Assembly (NCBI RefSeq): GCF_023653455.1
Contig: NZ_JAKEDR010000196.1
Location: 1 to 5,628 of the forward strand
From: Paraclostridium ghonii
Lineage (GTDB): Bacteria; Bacillota; Clostridia; Peptostreptococcales; Peptostreptococcaceae
Direction of reading: 5' to 3'
Length of the DNA stretch: 5,628 nt
In this document: positions 1 to 4,821 of the stretch, in pieces
Position numbering within the stretch: the first letter of the stretch is position 1
Layout of the letters: the number at the start of each line of letters is the position of its first letter
Notes under the pieces: model-generated
The model's input: only the letters and a program-made list of their open reading frames with translations
The model's database searches: none
What the model was told of the DNA's origin: nothing
Position numbers and translations under genes: made by a program

Positions 1-20
1 TCTTAAGTATTCTTAAGTTA
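1..20. repeat. Tandem TCTTAAGT repeat, 10-bp period (left copy)
   Basis: The octamer TCTTAAGT occurs at 1-8 and again at 11-18, so the two units sit one helical turn apart on the same DNA face. A near copy in the same orientation lies at 2030-2049 and matches at 17 of 20 positions. Direct repeats of this period are typical of binding sites for OmpR/PhoB-family dimers, and such a regulator is encoded at 169-852. That link is an inference. The element touches the window edge, so its full extent and the gene it might control cannot be seen. Confidence 0.5.
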
Positions 21-116
21 TAATAAAATATATTTAATTATAGTTAAAATCCTCTACTATCAAGCCTTAACACAATTTCGTAGTCAACTTACTAAACATT
101 TTTGAAATACATAGAA

Positions 117-146
117 AAAGGCTATTGGAATATTCCAATAGCCTTT
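117..146 (-). terminator. Palindromic intrinsic terminator after the response regulator gene
   Basis: A perfect 30-bp palindrome (arms 117-131 and 132-146, arm sequence AAAGGCTATTGGAAT) lies 22 nt past the response regulator stop codon. Read on the minus strand, the hairpin is followed by TTTTTC, a good U-tract. The plus-strand side has a weaker T-rich tail (TTTATTACTTTAT), so it might work in both directions if a convergent gene lies beyond the left edge. It ends the peptidase/regulator block. Confidence 0.85.
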
Positions 147-168
147 ATTACTTTATAAATATCAATAT

Positions 169-852
169 TTATTTTTCAATTTTATACCCTACTCCCCACA
201 CAGTGTGAATTACTTTATTTCCTTCCATATAATTTTCTAACTTCTCCCTAATTCTGCTCATATGAACCATAACTGTATTATTAGATTGATAATAAGTTTC
301 TTTCCACACCTTTTTAAATATTTCCTCTGTACTAAATACTTTCCCTCTGTTGCTAGCTAATAAGTATAAAATATCAAATTCTCTAGATGTTAGGGGTATC
401 TCTTTATCTTCAACTCTAACTTCATGATTGATTTTATCTATAACTAATGTTCCAATATTAAAGGTCTCATTATCACTATTATTAAAATAATACGTTCTTC
501 TTAAAAGAGCTTTTACCCTAACTGATAACTCTAGTGGATTAAATGGCTTAGTTAAATAATCATCTGCTCCAGTCATAATCCCCTGTATTTTATCCATATC
601 CTCAGATTTCGCACTTAACATAAGTATTGGAATATTTAACTTCTCTCTAACTTTTTTACATACTTCTAATCCATCTATTTTAGGCATCATTATATCTAAT
701 ACTATGAGATTAATTTTTTCTTTTTCTAATATATCAAGTGCTTCTTCACCATTACTTGCTTTTATAACTTTATATCCTTCATTTTTAAGATATATTTCTA
801 TAAGGTCTCTTATTTCTTTTTCATCATCCACAATAAGAATTGAATTACTCAC
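169..852 (-). CDS. OmpR/VanR-type response regulator transcription factor
   Basis: This 227-residue protein is a cytoplasmic DNA-binding response regulator of normal OmpR-family length. An N-terminal receiver domain (about 3-118) has the acidic pair D9-D10, phospho-acceptor D53 in LDIMMP, switch residue S80 in LMLSAK and K102 in LTKPF. A C-terminal winged-helix domain (about 128-227) has the PLTSREFDILYLLA region, the recognition-helix stretch NNTVMVHMSRIREKL and the terminal hairpin VWGVGYKIEK. The style is closest to VanR-like clostridial regulators, but the inducing signal cannot be deduced. The start is GTG at 852, 10 nt after an AAGGAG (863-868), and the MSNSILIVDDE opening fits the family start. 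It lies 101 nt downstream of the C39 peptidase gene and has its own -10 element. No sensor kinase gene lies next to it in the window. The kinase may be beyond the terminator to the left, or the regulator may be an orphan. Confidence 0.95.
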   Translation of the reverse strand: MSNSILIVDDEKEIRDLIEIYLKNEGYKVIKASNGEEALDILEKEKINLIVLDIMMPKIDGLEVCKKVREKLNIPILMLSAKSEDMDKIQGIMTGADDYLTKPFNPLELSVRVKALLRRTYYFNNSDNETFNIGTLVIDKINHEVRVEDKEIPLTSREFDILYLLASNRGKVFSTEEIFKKVWKETYYQSNNTVMVHMSRIREKLENYMEGNKVIHTVWGVGYKIEK

Positions 853-899
853 TTTTATACCACTCCTTACTTTAATGTATTGTCTATATCATTTTCCAT

Positions 900-928
900 A
901 TTATACTATATATAGGTGAGTACAGGAA
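900..928 (-). promoter_or_regulatory. Probable promoter of the response regulator gene
   Basis: A perfect minus-strand TATAAT occupies 905-900. The hexamer 17 nt upstream (928-923, TTCCTG) matches TTGACA poorly, so the promoter may be weak or depend on an activator. The transcript would have a 5' leader of about 40 nt before the GTG start. No copy of the TCTTAAG tandem repeat is present here, so autoregulation through that repeat is not indicated. Confidence 0.45.
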
Positions 929-929
929 C

Positions 930-951
930 TTATAATAACATTTTATTATAA
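930..951. repeat. AT-only inverted repeat between peptidase and regulator genes
   Basis: The arms TTATAATAA (930-938) and TTATTATAA (943-951) are exact inverted copies around a 4-nt loop, just past the C39 peptidase stop. The stem has no G-C pair and no U-tract follows on the minus strand, so it is unlikely to terminate well. Some readthrough from the peptidase gene into the regulator gene is therefore plausible. Confidence 0.4.
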
Positions 952-953
952 AT

Positions 954-1802
954 TTATATAGCGGTAAAAGTCCATAAATTTTTAGCCTCTTTCATAAATA
1001 CATCTATATCCCAAGTTTTAGAACTTTTCTCAATACTATTAGGGTCATTTACTATTATTTTGTTATTATCAACTCCAGTTAATACCATAAAATGTCCTTT
1101 AGTAGTAAATTCACCTGGTCCCATGCTAACTATAATAGGTTGTCCTTTTTTAAGAGTAGATATAATAACGTCTTTATCTAAAGGAAGTTCTTTTCCATTT
1201 AATCCAAAATGTTGTGCGCCCTTAGTCATAAGACTCCACTTAGTTCCAACTCTATCATCTAAATATCCATTTTTATAACTAAAGTCTGCTACCATCTTAG
1301 GATTAATTTTCGTATTTCCAGTAAGTCCTACTGCAACCATCGAAAGAGAAGTAGGTCCACAACCATTTGTAGCCATAAAACTGGATCCAAATTTATTATA
1401 TCCCCATCTTTTATCCCATTGTATAAATAGTGGTATTTCTCCTTTTTTATAGTCTTTTTCAATAGAAATGTTTTTTTCCTTCCTAGCCTGGCTATTATAA
1501 ATATAGTCTGAAACAAAATCTATTGCTTCTTCATTTGTAGAGGCCAGTTCTAAAAGCTCTTTTGGATATAAATCTATGTTATTTAAAATTAGTTCAATTT
1601 TAGGATTTTCTCCATACTTTTGATGTAGATTTTTTATTATCTCACCTTTTAAATTATCTTCTCCATTTTCTTTCATATCTATAAAAACTATACACATTAT
1701 AGATAATATAATGAAAACTAAAGATATATATTTAATCTTTTTCTTAGTCATGTTTTTGTTATCTTTTATTTTATTATTTGTATATACTTCGGCTTTAATC
1801 AT
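954..1802 (-). CDS. Membrane-anchored C39-like cysteine peptidase
   Basis: This 282-residue protein has a short Lys/Asn-rich cytoplasmic head (1-23), one hydrophobic segment at about 24-43 (YISLVFIILSIMCIVFI), a helical linker (about 50-118), and a C-terminal papain-like domain of the Peptidase_C39_2 type (about 123-282). Catalytic residues visible are C148 in the NGCGPTSLSMV motif, H237 in GHFMVLTG and D253 in VNDPNS. Q128 in PLFIQWDKRWG is a candidate oxyanion-hole residue. The expected topology is N-in with the peptidase domain outside the cell. Classical C39 domains cut double-glycine leaders of bacteriocins inside ABC exporters, but no transporter or precursor peptide is present here. 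A general role in processing an envelope protein or peptide is all that can be inferred. The ATG at 1802 was chosen because AAAGGAG lies 9 nt upstream, while the internal Met18 lacks a Shine-Dalgarno sequence. A 101-nt gap separates it from the regulator gene. The substrate is unknown. Confidence 0.9.
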   Translation of the reverse strand: MIKAEVYTNNKIKDNKNMTKKKIKYISLVFIILSIMCIVFIDMKENGEDNLKGEIIKNLHQKYGENPKIELILNNIDLYPKELLELASTNEEAIDFVSDYIYNSQARKEKNISIEKDYKKGEIPLFIQWDKRWGYNKFGSSFMATNGCGPTSLSMVAVGLTGNTKINPKMVADFSYKNGYLDDRVGTKWSLMTKGAQHFGLNGKELPLDKDVIISTLKKGQPIIVSMGPGEFTTKGHFMVLTGVDNNKIIVNDPNSIEKSSKTWDIDVFMKEAKNLWTFTAI

Positions 1803-2029
1803 TTAATTAGTCTCCTTTCATGCTTAATTATTAATTTTAATAATTTTAATATTAATTGCTATAAACATATCCTCATTTTTATACTTTTAGTGTAACGTTG
1901 AATCTCTATTTAACATAATTATTATTATAATACTTATATTCAAATAATTTTTTATTTTGGTAAACTACCTAGGTCTTATAATATTTAATTTAATATTAAA
2001 GTATAAACTTTAAATAAACATTACCTAAT

Positions 2030-2049
2030 TCTTACGAATTCTTAAGTTT
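2030..2049. repeat. Tandem TCTTA(A/C)G repeat, 10-bp period (right copy)
   Basis: The units TCTTACGAAT (2030-2039) and TCTTAAGTTT (2040-2049) form a direct repeat with 10-bp period. The block matches the element at 1-20 at 17 of 20 positions and in the same orientation. It sits about 230 nt upstream of the C39 peptidase start. It could be an operator for an OmpR-family regulator or part of a dispersed intergenic repeat. The sequence does not decide between these. Confidence 0.5.
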
Positions 2050-2076
2050 ATATATAAATCTACCACTTTATGTCGC

Positions 2077-2103
2077 CAACGACCTTGAAAATGCGGTCCG
2101 TTG
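2077..2103. other. GC-richer intergenic hairpin, possible structured RNA
   Basis: The plus-strand arms CAACG-ACC (2077-2084) and GGT-C-CGTTG (2095-2103) pair over 8 bp with one bulged C at 2098 and a 10-nt loop. The surrounding 40 bases (2071-2110) are about 52% G+C, clearly above the flanking sequence. This contrast and the stem suggest a functional RNA or DNA structure. On the minus strand it would lie in the far upstream leader of the C39 peptidase gene. I do not recognise it as a known riboswitch class. Confidence 0.4.
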
Positions 2104-2119
2104 CTCAAGTTTATAAGTT

Positions 2120-2160
2120 GGGATTATAACTTATCCACAAATCATATAATTTATAATCCC
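2120..2160. repeat. 10-bp inverted repeat with DnaA-box-like loop
   Basis: The arms GGGATTATAA (2120-2129) and TTATAATCCC (2151-2160) are perfect inverted copies separated by 21 nt. The spacer holds TTATCCACA (2131-2139), identical to the consensus DnaA box. It lies immediately upstream, in minus-strand terms downstream, of the moaA terminator. A single box without a cluster or DNA-unwinding element does not make an origin. It could be a DnaA titration or regulatory site, a hairpin of a small RNA, or chance. Confidence 0.45.
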
Positions 2161-2173
2161 TTAGTATAATATA

Positions 2174-2239
2174 AAAGGTCTTCTTAATCAATACTCCTCA
2201 AATCATGTAAATTTGAGAGTACTAATAAAGAAGACCTTT
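2174..2239 (-). terminator. Nested inverted-repeat terminator of the mogA-moaA operon
   Basis: The outer arms AAAGGTCTTCTT (2174-2185) and AAGAAGACCTTT (2228-2239) pair perfectly over 12 bp. An inner stem (TACT 2192-2195 plus CTCAAAT 2197-2203 with ATTTGAG 2211-2217 plus AGTA 2218-2221) pairs with one bulged C. The minus-strand copy ends in CCTTTTATATT, a moderate U-tract, 88 nt beyond the moaA stop. The length and the second internal stem exceed a simple terminator, so a processed 3' end or a small RNA is an alternative. Confidence 0.65.
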
Positions 2240-2326
2240 ATTTAGTAGTATATAAAATTAACTTCATTATAACTATTTTTACAAATAATTCAAAATCTAT
2301 TTTACAGATTCTTTATTTTATAATTT

Positions 2327-3283
2327 TTATCCACCTATTTGGTTCATATTTCTATGTGTATCGCTTTTTTTTCTTTCTATTAAATTATGCTTTTCTGGCT
2401 TTTCATATATATAATTTTGTATTACACTACAAAACTTATCCTCATTGTTTAAGTACTTAGTAATATCTAACTCTTCATTAGAATGTAGACATAGCTTTAT
2501 TTTGCCATTAGATGTCATTCTTATTCTATTGCATTCACTGCAAAATGAACAACTCATAGGTGTAATTATTCCTACTTTACCTTTTGATCCTTCAATCTTA
2601 TAATAAGATGCCACACTTTTTTCTTCATTGTTTACAGGTTTTAATTTTTCTATTTTATTTAAAGCTTCCTTTAAGTTTATATATCCCTTTTCAAACATTT
2701 TCAAACCTTCTCCTAGTGGCATTAATTCTATAAATCTAACATCTACGTTTTTATGTATTGTTAAGTTTATAAAATCATTAAGTTCATCATCATTTAATCC
2801 TTTTATTAATACGCAATTTATTTTTACTTTTATACCTATATCTATACACTTATCAACTGCTTTTAATACTTCTTTTAAATTTCCGCCTCTAGTTATTTTC
2901 TTGTATTTATCTTCATCTAATGAGTCTATACTTATATTAACTTTTTTTAATCCATTTTCTTTTAATTTTTCTATTTTTTCATAAAGGCCTATAGCATTTG
3001 TTGTTATACATATATCGTCAATATTGCAACTTTCTTTTGTATACTTTATAAGATTTTCTAATTTATCGTATATAAGTGGTTCTCCACCTGTAAATCTTAC
3101 TTTTTTTATTCCTATCTTTGAAAATCCTTTAACTATAAATTTGTAATCTTCAAAAGTTAATACATCATTTATATGATCATTAGAATCTACCTTCTTAGGC
3201 ATACAGTAAACACAGTTTAAATTACATTTATCAGTTAAAGAAATCCTTAAGTAGTCTATCTCTCTATTATACTTGTCTATCAT
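2327..3283 (-). CDS. moaA: GTP 3',8-cyclase MoaA, molybdenum cofactor step 1
   Basis: MoaA is a radical SAM enzyme that, with MoaC, turns GTP into cyclic pyranopterin monophosphate, the first committed step of molybdopterin synthesis in the cytoplasm. The 318-residue protein has the usual length. Radical SAM cysteines C20, C24 and C27 lie in CNLNCVYC, and GGEP (66-69) is the SAM-binding motif. The second [4Fe-4S] site that binds GTP is C248, C251 and C265 (CSECNRIR...LCL, CxxC-x13-C), with the GTP-contacting Arg region at 253-255. The protein ends in the conserved Gly-Gly tail (MNQIGG), which is needed for activity in characterised MoaA enzymes. The ATG at 3283 is preferred because GGAG (3291-3294) lies 7 nt upstream and the MIDKYNREIDYLRIS opening fits the family. 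An in-frame GTG at 3304 would add seven residues but has no properly spaced ribosome binding site. The start overlaps the end of mogA by 17 nt, implying co-transcription and probable translational coupling. Confidence 0.96.
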   Translation of the reverse strand: MIDKYNREIDYLRISLTDKCNLNCVYCMPKKVDSNDHINDVLTFEDYKFIVKGFSKIGIKKVRFTGGEPLIYDKLENLIKYTKESCNIDDICITTNAIGLYEKIEKLKENGLKKVNISIDSLDEDKYKKITRGGNLKEVLKAVDKCIDIGIKVKINCVLIKGLNDDELNDFINLTIHKNVDVRFIELMPLGEGLKMFEKGYINLKEALNKIEKLKPVNNEEKSVASYYKIEGSKGKVGIITPMSCSFCSECNRIRMTSNGKIKLCLHSNEELDITKYLNNEDKFCSVIQNYIYEKPEKHNLIERKKSDTHRNMNQIGG

Positions 3284-3767
3284 TTGCACACTCCACTGCT
3301 TCACCTTTTAATATATCTATTCCATGACCTATAGTATCTATTACAAACTCTATACTTTCTATGGCTCCTTTAGGACTTCCAGGTAAGTTTATTATAACTG
3401 TGTTTTGTCTTATCCCACTTATACCTCTACTAAGCATTGCTCTTTTGGTTATTTCACACGATTTCATTCTTATATATTCACTAATTCCCGGTATCTCTCT
3501 TTCAATAACTTCTTTTGTTGCCTCTGGTGTTATATCTCTTTTTGAAAATCCAGTTCCACCATTAGTTAAAATTAAATCTATGTCTGAATTACAAAGATTT
3601 ATAATTTCTTTTTTTAACTTATCTTTATCATCAGGAATCATAGTGTAGTATTTGACTTCATAATTTTCTTTATCATTTATAAAGTCAGTAAGTTTTTTTC
3701 CTGTTATATCATCTCTTTTGCCCATAGAACCTTTGTCACTTAAAGTTATTATTGCAACGTTAAACAT
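3267..3767 (-). CDS. mogA: MogA/MoaB-family molybdopterin adenylyltransferase
   Basis: Proteins of this family bind molybdopterin and, as MogA or the equivalent MoaB, adenylate it using ATP to prepare molybdate insertion by MoeA. The 166-residue product is a single MoCF-binding domain of normal size. Motifs visible are ITLSDKGSMGKRDDITG at the N-terminus, TNGGTG at 68-73 followed by RDITPEA (77-83), and NLPGSPKGA (127-135) near the C-terminus. Sequence alone does not separate MogA from MoaB naming. The ATG at 3767 was chosen because AGAGGTGAT (3771-3779) gives an excellent ribosome binding site with about 5-nt spacing. An upstream in-frame start at 3803 would add twelve Arg/Lys-rich residues that do not belong to the family. 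It is the first gene of a two-gene operon with moaA, whose start lies inside its last codons. Confidence 0.93.
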   Translation of the reverse strand: MFNVAIITLSDKGSMGKRDDITGKKLTDFINDKENYEVKYYTMIPDDKDKLKKEIINLCNSDIDLILTNGGTGFSKRDITPEATKEVIEREIPGISEYIRMKSCEITKRAMLSRGISGIRQNTVIINLPGSPKGAIESIEFVIDTIGHGIDILKGEAVECANDRQV

Positions 3768-3770
3768 ATA

Positions 3771-3779
3771 ATCACCTCT
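3771..3779 (-). promoter_or_regulatory. Ribosome binding site that fixes the mogA start
   Basis: Minus-strand AGAGGTGAT ends 3 nt before the ATG at 3767, with its GAGGTG core 5 nt away. This supports ATG 3767 over the more upstream in-frame codon at 3803, which lies within the likely leader. Confidence 0.8.
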
Positions 3780-3809
3780 TTTAAGTCTCTTTTGTCTATA
3801 CATAATTTT

Positions 3810-3837
3810 ATCATATATCTTTTATGTTAGATAGTAA
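3810..3837 (-). promoter_or_regulatory. Candidate mogA-moaA promoter
   Basis: The only space for a promoter between the upstream terminator and mogA is 3768-3849. On the minus strand TTACTA (3837-3832) and TATGAT (3815-3810) are separated by 16 nt and resemble a sigma-A -35/-10 pair. The leader would be about 35-40 nt, too short for a molybdenum-cofactor riboswitch, and none is seen. Confidence 0.35.
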
Positions 3838-3850
3838 CCTGTTTAATATA

Positions 3851-3888
3851 AAAAAGCATTTACATAAAAATTTATGTAAATGCTTTTT
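3851..3888 (-). terminator. Strong hairpin terminator of the alr-ldcA block
   Basis: Perfect 18-bp arms (3851-3868 and 3871-3888; core GCATTTACATAAA) flank a 2-nt centre, leaving a tight loop of 4 nt or so in practice. A-tracts and T-tracts on both sides make it competent in either direction. It starts one base after the ldcA stop codon and ends just upstream of the candidate mogA promoter, so it insulates the two operons. Confidence 0.88.
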
Positions 3889-3889
3889 T

Positions 3890-4819
3890 TTAACTATTTA
3901 AAATTATACTTTTATTCGTTGCGTCCAATTTACAATTTACGCCTAATGGAATACTTATCATAGGGTTACAATGCCCTGATTGTAAATTATATACGCATGG
4001 TTTATTATAATCTTTAATTGTATCTAGTACTAAGTCATATAACTCATAGTCATCATCATCTTCTTTGTTGCAGTCTTTAAAATCCCCAAATATAATTCCT
4101 ATACAATCTTCAAACTTTCCACCTAACTCTAATTGTTTTAACATCCTATCTACTTTATATGTTGGTTCTCCTATCTCTTCTATAAATAAAATTTTACCTT
4201 TAGTATCAATTTCATATTTAGTTCCCATAGTACTTGTTATTAATGATAAATTCCCACCTGTTATTATACCCTCTGCAATCCCATCTACAAGTGTATAAAG
4301 TTCCTCTTCTAGTGGATTTTCAATAGTTAAACTTTCTTTCATATCAATCATATTTTTAAAAGAATTATAAGTAAACTCATGCCAATTTGGAGATGTTGAA
4401 GCCATTATACCATGATATGTTACTAAATCACAATTTTGATTAAATGCTATATGAAGTGCAGTTATATCAGAATATCCTATAAATACTTTTGGATTTTCTT
4501 TTATAATATCATAATTTATTTTATCAAGTATTCTAGGAGTTCCATATCCACCTCTAAGACATAATATTCCATCTATATCTTTATCCTTAAACATATCTTC
4601 TATATCTTTCACTCTTTTATCATCATCTCCTGCTAGATACCCCTTGTAACTTAAGTAACATGTATCTCCCATTTTAACTTTATAACCAAAGCTTTCTATT
4701 TTTTCTCTTATTTTATAAAGTTCATAATTTAGAGAATCTTTACTTTTTGGTTTATATGGACTTGCTGGAGCTATTATACCTATTGTGTCACCTTTTTTTA
4801 AATTTTTTGGAAATTTCAT
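3890..4819 (-). CDS. LD-carboxypeptidase, MEROPS family S66 (LdcA/MccF-like)
   Basis: Family S66 serine peptidases remove the terminal D-alanine from murein tetrapeptides (LdcA); close relatives (MccF) cleave microcin C7 derivatives. The 309-residue protein has normal length and no signal peptide or membrane segment, so a cytoplasmic recycling role is expected. It opens with LKKGDTIGIIAPASP (7-21), typical of the family. The GGYGTPRILD region (90-99) precedes the nucleophile S117 in FIGYSDITALH. The catalytic glutamate is probably E214 in LFIEEIGEPTYKVDRML, and the histidine is H283 in SGHCNPMISIPLG. All three triad residues are therefore present. An acidic run (NKEDDDDYEL, 251-260) is a local oddity, probably a surface loop. 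The start at 4819 follows GGGGGA (4829-4834) by 9 nt and lies 2 nt after the alanine racemase stop, so the genes are co-transcribed and likely translationally coupled. LdcA is favoured over MccF because of the racemase partner. Confidence 0.92.
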   Translation of the reverse strand: MKFPKNLKKGDTIGIIAPASPYKPKSKDSLNYELYKIREKIESFGYKVKMGDTCYLSYKGYLAGDDDKRVKDIEDMFKDKDIDGILCLRGGYGTPRILDKINYDIIKENPKVFIGYSDITALHIAFNQNCDLVTYHGIMASTSPNWHEFTYNSFKNMIDMKESLTIENPLEEELYTLVDGIAEGIITGGNLSLITSTMGTKYEIDTKGKILFIEEIGEPTYKVDRMLKQLELGGKFEDCIGIIFGDFKDCNKEDDDDYELYDLVLDTIKDYNKPCVYNLQSGHCNPMISIPLGVNCKLDATNKSIILNS

Positions 4820-4821
4820 AT

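Larger units (their letters stand above)
1803..2326. other. Long intergenic region with several structured elements
   Basis: This gene-free stretch separates the C39 peptidase gene from moaA. It holds a very AT-rich leader of the peptidase gene (about 1803-1990), a small dyad (arms TTAAAGT 1996-2002 and ACTTTAA 2007-2013), the tandem TCTTA repeat (2030-2049), a GC-richer hairpin (2077-2103), a 10-bp inverted repeat with a DnaA-box-like loop (2120-2160) and the nested terminator (2174-2239). A weak hairpin (AATCT 2294-2298 / AGATT 2306-2310) follows the moaA stop. Possible peptidase promoter hexamers are TATAAT at 1929-1924 without a good -35, or TTGAAT at 1943-1938 with a poor -10; neither is convincing. 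I found no supported coding sequence. Confidence 0.8.

Noticed and set aside
1823..1860. AT-rich imperfect palindromes upstream of the C39 peptidase gene
   Set aside because: Only A and T are involved, several mismatches occur, and such patterns are expected by chance in this composition.
2070..2129. Short plus-strand reading frame of 19 codons beginning ATGTCGCCAACG
   Set aside because: It has no ribosome binding site upstream, overlaps the GC-richer hairpin and the inverted repeat, and its codon use differs from the real genes. It is better explained by RNA/DNA structure.
2120..2139. Replication origin suggested by the DnaA box
   Set aside because: Only one perfect box is present. The similar TTATCCACC at 2327-2335 is the moaA Gly-Gly tail and stop codon. 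There is no box cluster, dnaA or dnaN gene, or plasmid replication gene.
2628..2984. Plus-strand open frame of 118 codons opposite moaA
   Set aside because: It is a Phe/Ser/Ile-rich antisense shadow of an unmistakable moaA, with no family features. The other plus-strand frames opposite genes were rejected for the same reason.
3284..3304. GTG at 3304 as the moaA start
   Set aside because: AAAGG directly abuts it without spacing, while ATG 3283 has GGAG at 7 nt and starts exactly where MoaA homology begins.
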